Assembly (NCBI GenBank): GCA_016704345.1
Contig: JADJAH010000017.1
Location: 149,845-213,844 of the forward strand
Reading direction: 5' to 3'
DNA length: 64,000 nt
Source of the DNA: Ignavibacteria bacterium
GTDB taxonomy: Bacteria; Bacteroidota; Ignavibacteria; Tepidaquicellales; Tepidaquicellaceae
Shown here: piece after piece, positions 15,885 through 25,058 of the stretch
Position numbering within the stretch: position 1 is the first letter of the stretch
Layout of the letters: each line of letters begins with the position of its first letter
Translations under genes and position numbers: made by a program
The notes under the pieces: model-generated
What the model was told of the DNA's origin: nothing
Database searches by the model: none
What the model saw: the letters and a program-made list of their open reading frames with translations, nothing else

Positions 15885-17192
15885 GTGAACTTAAAAAACA
15901 AAATTGCCGCAAATGATTTCATTGTAGGAGTCATAGGCATGGGATATGTAGGATTGCCGCTTGCATTAGAATTCGCGGCAAAAGGAATTAAGGTTATTGG
16001 ATTTGACCTTGATGAGTCAAAGATAACCAAGATAAACAAAGACAAGAAATCATACATCAAACACATTCCCTCCCAAAAGATCAGCGATGCCGTAACAAAC
16101 AAATGCTTAGTGGCAACAACTGACTTTTCACGTTTGGAAGAATCCGACGCGATCATCATCTGCGTACCTACGCCGCTTAATGCAAACAGAGAGCCGGATA
16201 TGAGTTACGTTGAGAATACGGCCTACACTATTGCAAAGCATCTTCGCAAGGGTCATTTCATTTCGCTTGAAAGCACAACTTATCCGGGAACAACGGATGA
16301 AATACTGCTGAAGATCTTTGAAGAGAAAGGCATGAAAGTCGGTAAAGATTTTTACTTGTGTTTCTCTCCCGAAAGAGAAGATCCGAACAACGAGAAGTAT
16401 TCAACAGCAACAATTCCAAAAGTGATAGGCGGAGTCACGAAAGAATGTCTTGAGATAGGAATGATGATCTATGAGAAGGTAATAATACAAGTCGTTCCTG
16501 TTTCATCAACGAAAGCTGCTGAATCTGCCAAGCTTCTCGAGAATATATACAGGTCCATCAACATAGCATTGGTCAATGAGCTGAAAGTAGTCTTTGACAA
16601 GATGGGAATTGATGTCTGGGAAGTAATTGAAGCAGCTTCGACCAAGCCATTTGGATTCACTGCGTTCTATCCCGGTCCCGGATTAGGAGGACACTGCATT
16701 CCGATTGATCCATTCTATCTTACATGGAAAGCAAGAGAATATGAAGTTGCTACAAAGTTCATTGAACTTGCAGGTGAAGTAAATACATCGATGCCCGAGT
16801 ATGTAGTAGGAAGAGTTTCTCATGCTTTGAATCAGAACAAGAAATGCATAAACGGATCAAAGATCTTATTGCTTGGTCTTTCATACAAGAAAGACATTGA
16901 CGATCTGAGAGAATCTCCGTCTTTAAAGCTGATCGAACTTCTTCAGGATGAAGGAGCCAGTGTTGACTACAGTGATGACTATGTTACATCTATTCCAAGA
17001 CTCAGGAAATATGAGTTTAACAAGAAATCTGTAAAACTCACAAGCGCAAATATTGCCAAATATGATCTGGTCCTTCTTTCGACGGACCATACATACTATG
17101 ACTACAAGCATATTTTTGAAAATGCAAAGATCATAGTTGACACACGAAACGCCTTCAAGAATTTCAAGGGCAAGAAACTGTTTAAAGCATGA
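15885..17192 (+). CDS. wbpA: UDP-N-acetylglucosamine 6-dehydrogenase (WbpA-like)
   Basis: A 435-residue nucleotide-sugar dehydrogenase that oxidises C6 of UDP-GlcNAc to the uronic acid. The NAD motif GMGYVGLPL lies near residues 17-25 and the catalytic Cys271 sits in GGHCIPIDP. The stretch ESTTYPGTT and the sequence around the catalytic Cys are of the WbpA/WbpO type rather than the Ugd type at 18780. The GTG start is supported by GAAAGGA 6 bases upstream. It is the first gene of a compact block with wbpB, wbpD, ugd and wbpE homologues for UDP-GlcNAc3NAcA, and overlaps the next gene by 4 bp. Confidence 0.9.
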   Translation: MNLKNKIAANDFIVGVIGMGYVGLPLALEFAAKGIKVIGFDLDESKITKINKDKKSYIKHIPSQKISDAVTNKCLVATTDFSRLEESDAIIICVPTPLNANREPDMSYVENTAYTIAKHLRKGHFISLESTTYPGTTDEILLKIFEEKGMKVGKDFYLCFSPEREDPNNEKYSTATIPKVIGGVTKECLEIGMMIYEKVIIQVVPVSSTKAAESAKLLENIYRSINIALVNELKVVFDKMGIDVWEVIEAASTKPFGFTAFYPGPGLGGHCIPIDPFYLTWKAREYEVATKFIELAGEVNTSMPEYVVGRVSHALNQNKKCINGSKILLLGLSYKKDIDDLRESPSLKLIELLQDEGASVDYSDDYVTSIPRLRKYEFNKKSVKLTSANIAKYDLVLLSTDHTYYDYKHIFENAKIIVDTRNAFKNFKGKKLFKA

Positions 17193-18178
17193 TGAGTGAA
17201 TTGAATATTGCCGTGATAGGTTGCGGCAAATGGGGCATGAATCATGTCAGGACGGCTTATGGAATTTTTGGGGAGCGGCTGAAATTTTGCTGCGACAATG
17301 ATCCCATGAGCAAAGACAAGGTGAAAGAGATCGCGCCCGAGAGCATGTTCTCAACAGATATTGAAGATGTAATAAAAGACACTTCAATAAATGCTGCAAT
17401 AGTTTCAACGCCGGCCGAAACTCATTTTGAGATCACGAAGAGTCTACTCGAAGCCGGAAAACATGTACTTGTAGAGAAGCCCATTACACTCAGATCATCC
17501 GAAGCAAGAACATTGAACACATTGGCTTTGGAAAAAGGACTCATACTTATGGTTGGTCATTTGTTGCTGTATCATCCGGCCATACTCAAGATCAAACAAT
17601 ATCTCGATGAAGGCAAGCTTGGAAAACTGCAATACATTTACAGCAACAGACTTAATCTCGGAACAATAAGAACCGAAGAAAATATTCTCTGGAGTTTTGC
17701 GCCGCACGACATTTCCGTTATACAATATTTTGCAGGCAGCATTCCCGAAGAAGTAAAGGCAACCGGCGCAATCTTTGTGCAGGAAGGCATTCAGGACACG
17801 ACACTCACCTATTTGAATTTCAAAGAGAATATTCATGCTCATATTTATGTGAGCTGGCTTCATCCTTTCAAGGAGCAGAGACTTGTTGTCATTGGTGACA
17901 AATCTATGATGGTCTTTGAAGATACTTTGAAAGATCATAAGTTGAAATTTTACAGAAAAGGATTCGAGCTTGTTAACGGCACACCCGTTAAAATAGACTC
18001 GGAATATGAAAATATAGAATTCGATAGTACCTCCCCACTCGAACTTGAGCAAAAGCATTTTGCAGAGTGCATTAAGAGTGGAACAGCTCCAAGGTCTGAC
18101 GGCATGAATGCTATAGAGGTTCTTGAGACCCTGGAGAGAGCTCAGAAAGAATTAATGAAAGATAAAACAACAAATTAA
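17189..18178 (+). CDS. wbpB: UDP-GlcNAc uronate 3-dehydrogenase (WbpB/WlbA-like)
   Basis: A 329-residue Gfo/Idh/MocA protein. The Rossmann motif GCGKWGMNH is at 11-19, EKP at 96-98, then GHLLLYHPA and FAPHDIS. These last motifs mark the WbpB/WlbA branch, which oxidises C3 of UDP-GlcNAcA before transamination. ATG start overlapping the stop of wbpA (ATGA), with a second ATG directly after. Assignment is strengthened by the flanking wbpA, wbpD and wbpE homologues. Confidence 0.88.
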   Translation: MMSELNIAVIGCGKWGMNHVRTAYGIFGERLKFCCDNDPMSKDKVKEIAPESMFSTDIEDVIKDTSINAAIVSTPAETHFEITKSLLEAGKHVLVEKPITLRSSEARTLNTLALEKGLILMVGHLLLYHPAILKIKQYLDEGKLGKLQYIYSNRLNLGTIRTEENILWSFAPHDISVIQYFAGSIPEEVKATGAIFVQEGIQDTTLTYLNFKENIHAHIYVSWLHPFKEQRLVVIGDKSMMVFEDTLKDHKLKFYRKGFELVNGTPVKIDSEYENIEFDSTSPLELEQKHFAECIKSGTAPRSDGMNAIEVLETLERAQKELMKDKTTN

Positions 18179-18179
18179 A

Positions 18180-18761
18180 ATGGCTGAATATAAAATACAT
18201 CCAACAGCAGTTGTTGACGACAATGTAGAGATCGGGAAAGGATCTTCGGTCTGGCATTTTTCTCACATCCAGCCCGGTGCAAAGATTGGTGAGAAATGTA
18301 CATTGGGACAAAATGTTAACGTTGCGAACAATGTTGTAATAGGAAATTTTTGCAAGATACAGAACAATGTTTCAATTTATGAAGGTGTGACTCTTGAAGA
18401 CTATGTTTTCTGCGGACCTTCAATGGTGTTCACAAATATACTTCTTCCAAAGTGCAAGTATCCGCAGAGAGGTGCGGAGTTTTACATCAACACGCTGGTT
18501 AAAGAAGGAGCATCTATTGGCGCTAATGCTACGATCGTTTGCGGCATCACTGTCGGGAAGCATTGTCTGATAGGCGCAGGAGCCGTGGTAGTAAAAGATG
18601 TTCCGGACTATGCACTTGTTGTAGGTAATCCCGGAAGAATTATCGGATGGGTAAGTGAAGCAGGCACCAGACTGGAATTTGACCAAAACGAAATTGCTCA
18701 TTGCTCCAAATCTGAAAAGAGTTATAAAATGGAAAACGGAATCGTTAAAGAAATTAATTAA
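18180..18761 (+). CDS. wbpD: UDP-3-amino-GlcNAcA 3-N-acetyltransferase (WbpD/WlbB-like)
   Basis: A 193-residue left-handed beta-helix acetyltransferase with many hexapeptide repeats (for example VWHFSHIQPGAKIGEKC, then GQNVNVANNVVIG). The insertion containing PRGAEF-like residues (KYPQRGAEFYINTLVKEGAS) is typical of WbpD/WlbB. It would acetylate the 3-amino group made by the WbpE-like enzyme, giving UDP-GlcNAc3NAcA. ATG start one base after wbpB. There is no WbpI-type 2-epimerase in the window, so the gluco form is the expected product. Confidence 0.88.
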   Translation: MAEYKIHPTAVVDDNVEIGKGSSVWHFSHIQPGAKIGEKCTLGQNVNVANNVVIGNFCKIQNNVSIYEGVTLEDYVFCGPSMVFTNILLPKCKYPQRGAEFYINTLVKEGASIGANATIVCGITVGKHCLIGAGAVVVKDVPDYALVVGNPGRIIGWVSEAGTRLEFDQNEIAHCSKSEKSYKMENGIVKEIN

Positions 18762-18779
18762 GAAAGGAAGATCAAACAA

Positions 18780-20096
18780 ATGAAATTAGCAATTGTCGGA
18801 ACAGGATATGTAGGATTGGTTACAGGTACATGCCTTGCTGATACAGGCAATGATGTAATTTGTGTGGACATAGACAAAGAAAAAGTTGAGAAGCTGAGAA
18901 ACAATATCATGCCTATCTATGAGCCGGATCTTGATACAATATTTGAAAGGAATGTAAAGGCCGGCAGATTGAAGTTTACAACAGACCTAAAAGAAGCTGC
19001 GGACGTAGCAGATGTAATATTTCTCGCGCTGCCTACGCCTCCGGGAGAAGACGGATCAGCGGATCTCTCGTACATTCTCAAAGTTGCTGATGATCTTGGC
19101 AAGATCATAGAAGGATACAAGATCATAATCAATAAGAGCACAGTGCCGGTAGGTACGGCGGAAAGAGTAAGAGAAGCAATCTCTAAAAATACGGACATAG
19201 AGTTTGACGTTGTTTCTAATCCTGAATTTCTTCGGGAAGGACTTGCTGTTGATGATTTCATGAAGCCCGACAGGATTGTTATCGGAACAAGATCTGAAAA
19301 AGCGAGAAAGACTCTTGAAGATCTGTTTGCTCCTTATGTGAGACAGGGAAATCCTATCATCTTTATGGATGAAAGATCTTCAGAGCTTACCAAGTACGCA
19401 TCCAACTCATATCTTGCTACACGGATAACATTCATGAATGAGATCGCAAACATATGCGAAAGAATCGGCGCTGATGTTGATTTGGTAAGAATTGGCATGG
19501 GAAGCGATACAAGAATCGGAAAGCGGTTCCTGTTCCCCGGCATCGGTTACGGAGGCAGTTGTTTTCCAAAGGATGTGAGTGCTTTGCACAAATCCGCTTC
19601 TCAGAACGGCTACGAATTTGAGATTCTTGAATCAGTGATGCGCGTTAATGACAGGCAGAAGACAATCATAGTTGATAAGATAAGAGATTACTTCGGCGGC
19701 GATCTCAATGGAAAAAAGATCGCTCTGTGGGGATTGGCATTTAAGCCTGACACAGATGACATAAGAGAAGCTCCATCACTTTACATTATCAGAGACCTTC
19801 TCGACGCGGGCGCAATCATTGTTGCGCATGATCCTGAGGCAATGGAAAATGTGAAGAAACATGTAGGCGAAAAGATACAGTTCGTTGATGATCATTATGA
19901 AGCATTGAAGGATGCGGATGCTCTTATCATAGCAACAGAGTGGACGCTTTACAGGTCACCGGATTTTGGAAGAATGGGTTCTCTGATGAAATCGAAAGTG
20001 ATATTTGACGGAAGAAATCTTTACGATCTGAATCACATGAAGGAACTTGGCTTTTATTACAGAAGCATCGGCAGAAAGCTGATCGAAGCAAAGTAA
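18780..20096 (+). CDS. ugd: UDP-glucose 6-dehydrogenase
   Basis: A 438-residue dehydrogenase with GTGYVGLVTGTCLA at residues 7-20 and catalytic Cys261 in GYGGSCFPKD, the classic Ugd signature. It makes UDP-glucuronic acid. It is embedded inside the UDP-GlcNAc3NAcA block, between wbpD and wbpE homologues. A good ribosome site (AAGAAAGGA) precedes the ATG. Confidence 0.93.
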   Translation: MKLAIVGTGYVGLVTGTCLADTGNDVICVDIDKEKVEKLRNNIMPIYEPDLDTIFERNVKAGRLKFTTDLKEAADVADVIFLALPTPPGEDGSADLSYILKVADDLGKIIEGYKIIINKSTVPVGTAERVREAISKNTDIEFDVVSNPEFLREGLAVDDFMKPDRIVIGTRSEKARKTLEDLFAPYVRQGNPIIFMDERSSELTKYASNSYLATRITFMNEIANICERIGADVDLVRIGMGSDTRIGKRFLFPGIGYGGSCFPKDVSALHKSASQNGYEFEILESVMRVNDRQKTIIVDKIRDYFGGDLNGKKIALWGLAFKPDTDDIREAPSLYIIRDLLDAGAIIVAHDPEAMENVKKHVGEKIQFVDDHYEALKDADALIIATEWTLYRSPDFGRMGSLMKSKVIFDGRNLYDLNHMKELGFYYRSIGRKLIEAK

Positions 20097-20126
20097 CTGA
20101 ATTTAACTGAACATTAAAAAACAAAA

Positions 20127-21293
20127 ATGAAAGTACCACTGCTTGATTTAAAGGCCCAATATAGAACCATTAAGAGTGATATCGATGCGGCGTTGATCAG
20201 AATGGCCGAATCACAAAGTCTTATACTTGGACCTGAAGTTGAACTGCTTGAAAAAAATCTGAATGAGTATCTACAGTGCAAATATTCTGTAGGAGTTTCC
20301 TCTGGAACCGATGCATTGCTGATCGCACTCATGGCAATAGATATAAAACCGGGCGATGAAGTGATACTGCCAACTTACTCATTCTTCGCAACTGCCGGTG
20401 TTGTAAGCAGGCTGAATGCAAAGCCGGTCTTTGCTGAATCAGACCCGGTTACATTCAACATCGACCCTGCATCCATAAGAAAGCTCATTACAAAGAATAC
20501 AAAGGCAATAGTTCCTGTACATCTTTACGGACAAAGTGCAGAGATGGATGAGATCATGAAGATCGCGGATGAATACAATATCAAAGTTATTGAAGATGCC
20601 GCACAGGCAATTGGTACTCAATACAAAGACGGAAGAAGGCTCGGCAATATCGGACACATTGGATGCTTTTCTTTTTATCCCAGCAAGAATCTCGGATGCT
20701 TTGGTGACGGCGGACTGGTAACAACAAATGATGAAGAACTCGCCGCCAGATTGAGGATATTGAGAGTACACGGCGGAAAGCCGAAATATTATCACAAGAT
20801 CATCGGAGGTAATTTCCGTTTGGATGCAATACAGGCGGCAGTGCTGAACGTGAAGCTTCCGCATCTTGATGCATGGACGAAAGCACGTCAGACGAATGCT
20901 TCACTTTACACAAAGTTCTTCATCGATCACGAACTTGCAGAAGAAACCGGCAGATTAGAATATGATGAGAACAATAAAGTGCTGCTTCCAAAAGCAGTTT
21001 ATGCCGACAAACAATTTTCGCACGATCATATCTATAATCAGTATGTGATCAGAGTCAAAGGCAGAGATGATCTTAGAAAACATCTGACTGAAAATGAAAT
21101 CGGAACCGAAATTTATTATCCGGTACCATTCCATCTTCAGGAGTGTTTTGCATTTCTCGGATACAAGAAGGGAGACTTCCCTGTATCTGAATGGTGCGCT
21201 AATGACTCAATTGCTGTTCCTATATATCCGGAACTCTCGGAAGAACAGATCAAATTCACAGTGCAGACGATCGCGGAATATCTGAAAAAGTAA
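20127..21293 (+). CDS. wbpE: DegT/DnrJ/EryC1 sugar aminotransferase (WbpE-like)
   Basis: A 388-residue PLP-dependent aminotransferase. Lys187 in FSFYPSKNLG is the internal aldimine lysine; GVSSGTDALL (about 56-65) and the ED-A-Q motif (EDAAQAIG) bind the cofactor. Position right after wbpA-wbpB-wbpD-ugd indicates 3-amination of UDP-3-keto-GlcNAcA. In P. gingivalis the homologue PorR is needed for A-LPS and type IX cargo attachment. ATG start. Confidence 0.88.
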   Translation: MKVPLLDLKAQYRTIKSDIDAALIRMAESQSLILGPEVELLEKNLNEYLQCKYSVGVSSGTDALLIALMAIDIKPGDEVILPTYSFFATAGVVSRLNAKPVFAESDPVTFNIDPASIRKLITKNTKAIVPVHLYGQSAEMDEIMKIADEYNIKVIEDAAQAIGTQYKDGRRLGNIGHIGCFSFYPSKNLGCFGDGGLVTTNDEELAARLRILRVHGGKPKYYHKIIGGNFRLDAIQAAVLNVKLPHLDAWTKARQTNASLYTKFFIDHELAEETGRLEYDENNKVLLPKAVYADKQFSHDHIYNQYVIRVKGRDDLRKHLTENEIGTEIYYPVPFHLQECFAFLGYKKGDFPVSEWCANDSIAVPIYPELSEEQIKFTVQTIAEYLKK

Positions 21294-21320
21294 TTACAGA
21301 ACATCAAACTAAATTTGAAA

Positions 21321-22364
21321 ATGAAAAAAGCCCTCATTTCGGGAATTACAGGACAGGATGGAAGCTACCTGACAGAAATACTTCTTGACAAAGGTTACGA
21401 AGTTCACGGCATTATAAGGAGAAGCAGTTCATTCAACACAAAGAGAATAGACCATCTTTACGCGAACAAGGATCTCATTGATAAAAAACTCTTTCTTCAT
21501 TTTGGAGATCTCGTTGATACAAGCAGTCTGAACAGATTGCTTGAGAAGATCGAACCAGATGAGATTTACAATCTCGCGGCGCAAAGCCATGTCAAAGTTT
21601 CCTTCGAAGTACCGGATTATACCGCACAGGTTGACGCTCTCGGCACGTTGAGATTCCTTGATGCAATCAGGGAAACCGGACTGAGGAAAGTGAAATTTTA
21701 TCAGGCTTCTACAAGTGAACTTTTCGGAAAAGTGCAGGAAGTTCCGCAAACAGAAACGACTCCATTCTATCCGAGAAGTCCTTATGGTGTGGCTAAGATT
21801 TACGGCTACTGGATCGTTGTCAATTACAGGGAAGCTTACGATATTTTTGCCTGCAACGGCATACTGTTCAATCATGAATCTCCAAGAAGGGGTGAAACCT
21901 TTGTCACCAGAAAAATCACAAGAGCAGTCGCCAGGATAAAGCACGGACTTCAGCAATCAATGCAAATGGGAAACCTCGATGCAAAGAGAGACTGGGGATA
22001 TGCACCTGAATTCTGCGAAGGAATGTGGAGGATTCTGCAGTACAACAAGGCGGAAGATTTTGTACTTGCAACGGGCGAAACTCATTCAGTTAGAGAATTC
22101 ATTGAACTCGCCTTCAAGGAGATTGGCATTGATGTTGTATGGAAAGGCAAGGGCGCTAATGAAGTCGGCAAAGATAAGAAGACAGGAAACGTACTTATTG
22201 AGATCGACAAGAGTTATTTCCGACCGACAGAAGTTGACTTGTTAATAGGCGATCCTACCAAGGCGAAGAAGAAGCTCGGCTGGAAACCCAAGACGACATT
22301 TGAAGAGCTTGTGACAATTATGGTGAAGGCCGATTGCGATTCCGTTAAGAAGAAAGGTTACTAA
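21321..22364 (+). CDS. gmd: GDP-mannose 4,6-dehydratase
   Basis: A 347-residue extended SDR closely matching Gmd: GITGQDGSYL at the N-terminus, the RRSSSFNTKRIDH stretch, YQASTSELFG, SPYGVAK and ILFNHESPRRGETFVTRK. It converts GDP-mannose to GDP-4-keto-6-deoxymannose. ATG at 21321 is preferred over the TTG two codons upstream. The following RmlC-like epimerase, aminotransferase and SDR suggest its product is further modified. Because heptose-kinase-like genes follow, a GDP-heptose substrate (as in Campylobacter) is a minor alternative. Confidence 0.93.
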   Translation: MKKALISGITGQDGSYLTEILLDKGYEVHGIIRRSSSFNTKRIDHLYANKDLIDKKLFLHFGDLVDTSSLNRLLEKIEPDEIYNLAAQSHVKVSFEVPDYTAQVDALGTLRFLDAIRETGLRKVKFYQASTSELFGKVQEVPQTETTPFYPRSPYGVAKIYGYWIVVNYREAYDIFACNGILFNHESPRRGETFVTRKITRAVARIKHGLQQSMQMGNLDAKRDWGYAPEFCEGMWRILQYNKAEDFVLATGETHSVREFIELAFKEIGIDVVWKGKGANEVGKDKKTGNVLIEIDKSYFRPTEVDLLIGDPTKAKKKLGWKPKTTFEELVTIMVKADCDSVKKKGY

Positions 22365-22378
22365 GCTCAGACTTAACA

Positions 22379-22897
22379 ATGCCGATTACTGTTGAAAAGA
22401 CTGCCCTGGATGAAGTGCTTTTGATAAAGCCGTCGAGATTTGAAGATCACCGCGGCACATACGTTGAGACTTATAACATTGATGACTATGAAAGCAACGG
22501 AATAAGAGTGAAGTTTCTCAGAGATGATATTTCTACTTCCGGCAAAAATGTTTTACGCGGGATTCATTATGATAACAAGACGTGGAAATTGATCCAATGC
22601 ATGCACGGAAAAATATTCTTTGTGGTTGTTGATATGAGAAGTGAATCTCCGCAATACCTGAAGTGGGTTTCGTTTGATCTTAATGATAAGAACAGGTATC
22701 AGGTACTTGTTCCGCCGGGTTTTGGAAACGGGCATCTTGTTTTAAGCGAGTCGTGTATCTTTCACTACAAGATGTCGGAATATTACGACCCTGCAAATGA
22801 AAGAGGTGTTAAGTGGGATGATGTAAGTCTCGGCATAACATGGCCGGTGAGTGAACCGATACTATCTGAAAAGGATTCTAAGACAAATTACATATAA
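22379..22897 (+). CDS. RmlC-like 4-keto-6-deoxysugar 3,5-epimerase
   Basis: A 172-residue cupin of the dTDP-4-dehydrorhamnose epimerase family. The catalytic His63 sits in VLRGIHYD, and the conserved VVVDMR lies at about 82-87. No rmlA, rmlB or rmlD lies in the window. Next to gmd it most likely acts on GDP-4-keto-6-deoxymannose or a related GDP-sugar rather than on dTDP-rhamnose precursors. ATG start, 15 bp after gmd. Confidence 0.82.
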   Translation: MPITVEKTALDEVLLIKPSRFEDHRGTYVETYNIDDYESNGIRVKFLRDDISTSGKNVLRGIHYDNKTWKLIQCMHGKIFFVVVDMRSESPQYLKWVSFDLNDKNRYQVLVPPGFGNGHLVLSESCIFHYKMSEYYDPANERGVKWDDVSLGITWPVSEPILSEKDSKTNYI

Positions 22898-22911
22898 AAG
22901 GACATTACCAA

Positions 22912-24102
22912 TTGAAGGCAAGAAAAGAATTTCTTTCTATTGCAATACCGGATATTACTGACGAAGAAAAGAAACAAGTTATAGAATGTCTTGACTCCGG
23001 CTGGATAAGCGTCGGTCCGAAAGTCAGGGAGTTTGAGAGTTTGTTTGCCGAATATCACGGTGTGAAACATGCCGTAGCTACGAGTTCCTGTACAACTTCA
23101 CTTTTTATAGCGGCAAAGGTTCTCGGCATCGGCGAAGGAGATTACGTAATTGTTCCAACTATCACATGGCAATCAACTGCAAATATTGTAGAGCAACTTG
23201 GAGCCACTCCGATTTTCTGTGATGTCCATAGGGATACATTGAATATCAAAACCGATGAGATAGAGCAACTCATGTCAATGTATGGAAACAAGATCAAAGC
23301 AATTATCCCCGTTCATCATTCCGGACTACCTGCAGACATTGATATAATTGACAACATCTCCAAAGAATATGATGTGCCGGTAATCTATGATGCCGCGCAT
23401 GCAGTGTTCTCTTCTTACGACAATAAAATGATCGGGCAATTCGGAACTATGTCATGCTTCAGTTTTTACGCTACCAAGAACCTTACTACGGGAGACGGAG
23501 GCATCATCACAACTGACAGCGACGAACTTGCCGAGCATTGCAGGATCTGGTCTTATCACGGCTTGCCAAAAGATTCGTGGAGAAGATATTCTTCAGAGAA
23601 CGCCAGTCCGCATGTTCAGTGTATTGTACCCGGATATAAGTTTAACCTGACGGATCTTCAGGCAGCGCTTGGAATAGCGCAGATGTCTAGAAGGAATGAG
23701 TTACTCGAAAAAAGAAATGAGCTCTTCAGATATTACAACACAATTCTTGCAGACCTTGATTGGCTCGAACTTCCTGTTCATGAAACAGACCGGGGCAAAT
23801 GGGGAAATCATGTTTATGTTGTTAAGATAGTTGATGATGAAATTGATCGCGATAAACTTATGACTGAACTGCGCAAGCTGAACATCGGTACAAATCTCCA
23901 TTTCTATCCCGTGCACAAGAATGTTTTTTACGAGCAGAAATATCCGGATGTAAAACTCGAAACTGCCGAATGGCTGATGGATAGGATTCTGACTATTCCT
24001 TTGTGCACAAAATATTCCAAAGATGATTTGGATTATGTTTCGGAAGCATTGAGATTCGTTTACGATGAAAGGCTTGCACACAAGAACGTAATGATAAATT
24101 AA
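22912..24102 (+). CDS. DegT/DnrJ/EryC1 aminotransferase (ArnB-like)
   Basis: A 396-residue PLP aminotransferase. Lys189 in CFSFYATKN is the cofactor lysine, with YDAAHA at about 159-164. The stretch SYHGLPKDSWRRY resembles ArnB-type 4-aminotransferases. It probably aminates the 4-keto sugar from gmd and the RmlC-like epimerase. The start is TTG with AAAAGGA nine bases upstream. Confidence 0.87.
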   Translation: MKARKEFLSIAIPDITDEEKKQVIECLDSGWISVGPKVREFESLFAEYHGVKHAVATSSCTTSLFIAAKVLGIGEGDYVIVPTITWQSTANIVEQLGATPIFCDVHRDTLNIKTDEIEQLMSMYGNKIKAIIPVHHSGLPADIDIIDNISKEYDVPVIYDAAHAVFSSYDNKMIGQFGTMSCFSFYATKNLTTGDGGIITTDSDELAEHCRIWSYHGLPKDSWRRYSSENASPHVQCIVPGYKFNLTDLQAALGIAQMSRRNELLEKRNELFRYYNTILADLDWLELPVHETDRGKWGNHVYVVKIVDDEIDRDKLMTELRKLNIGTNLHFYPVHKNVFYEQKYPDVKLETAEWLMDRILTIPLCTKYSKDDLDYVSEALRFVYDERLAHKNVMIN

Positions 24103-24110
24103 CCTCAGAC

Positions 24111-25058
24111 TTGTCAACCATATTAATCACCGGCGGTGCAGGAAATATTGGCTCTTTCATTGCAGATCAATGCATTGATCTAGGGCATAAGGTTGTAGTG
24201 GCAGACAATTTTTACAACGGCAAGTTCAGGAACATTGAACATCACATTAATTCAGGCAACTTAGAGCTTGAGACAATTGATATCGGAAGCATTGAGATGG
24301 TAAGATATGCTTTTGAAAAACACAGGCCGGAATATGTTTCGCATCAGGCATCTCTCATGATAATGGACTCGAATAAATTTCCGCACAAGTCATTGGAAAC
24401 CAACATACAAGGTACCTTCAACATTATTCAGGCATGCTATGAACTTGGTGTTAAGAAGCTTACATACGGTTCATCAGCATCTGTCTATGGAGATCCGAGA
24501 GTCATTCCTGTCACTGAGGATCATCCTTTCGACAACCGTACTTTGTACGGTGCTACAAAGATTGCTAAAGAAGCTCTTATGCAATCATGGGCTTACTCAC
24601 ACAATGTTCCTTATGTCGGGTTCAGATATTTTAACATCTACAGCGAGAGGCAGGGTCTCGGAGCATTTTACACACAGGTGTTTCAAAAGTGGATCCATGC
24701 TATTTACAAAGACGAAGAGATAACTATGTACGGCGACGGTGAGCAAACACTTGACCTTGTTCACTCTTCTGATGCCGCGCGGGCAAATGTTCTCGCAATG
24801 TTCAATGACAATGTAAAGAATGAGCACTTTAATGTTGGTACCGGAAAGGAAACAAGCCTTAAGGAAGTCTTGTCAATTATTGAAAAGAATCTTGGAAAGA
24901 AGGCAAGAGTAAAACATGTGGAGTCTGATCCGCATTTGGTAAAAAGAAGATGTGCATCTATCTCGAAAATAAGAACAATGCTGGGCTTTGAACCGTCAGT
25001 CACTGTTGAAGAAGGAACAAAGAAATATGTTGATCACTTACTCGAGGGAAAGATCTGA
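24111..25058 (+). CDS. NAD-dependent sugar epimerase/dehydratase
   Basis: A 315-residue extended SDR with TGGAGNIG at 7-14, YGSSASVYG at about 119-127 and catalytic Tyr146/Lys150 (YGATK). The motif HQASLMIMDS replaces the more usual HxAA of GalE-type enzymes, so the exact reaction is uncertain. The only plausible start is TTG at 24111. It overlaps the GHMP kinase start by one base. Confidence 0.82.
   Translation: MSTILITGGAGNIGSFIADQCIDLGHKVVVADNFYNGKFRNIEHHINSGNLELETIDIGSIEMVRYAFEKHRPEYVSHQASLMIMDSNKFPHKSLETNIQGTFNIIQACYELGVKKLTYGSSASVYGDPRVIPVTEDHPFDNRTLYGATKIAKEALMQSWAYSHNVPYVGFRYFNIYSERQGLGAFYTQVFQKWIHAIYKDEEITMYGDGEQTLDLVHSSDAARANVLAMFNDNVKNEHFNVGTGKETSLKEVLSIIEKNLGKKARVKHVESDPHLVKRRCASISKIRTMLGFEPSVTVEEGTKKYVDHLLEGKI

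Noticed and set aside
17495..18058. 187-codon antisense frame opposite the WbpB-like gene
   Set aside because: Cysteine-rich, no recognisable domain, fully opposite a well-supported gene.
21429..21956. 175-codon antisense frame opposite gmd
   Set aside because: Overlaps the conserved Gmd motifs; no start signal or family features.
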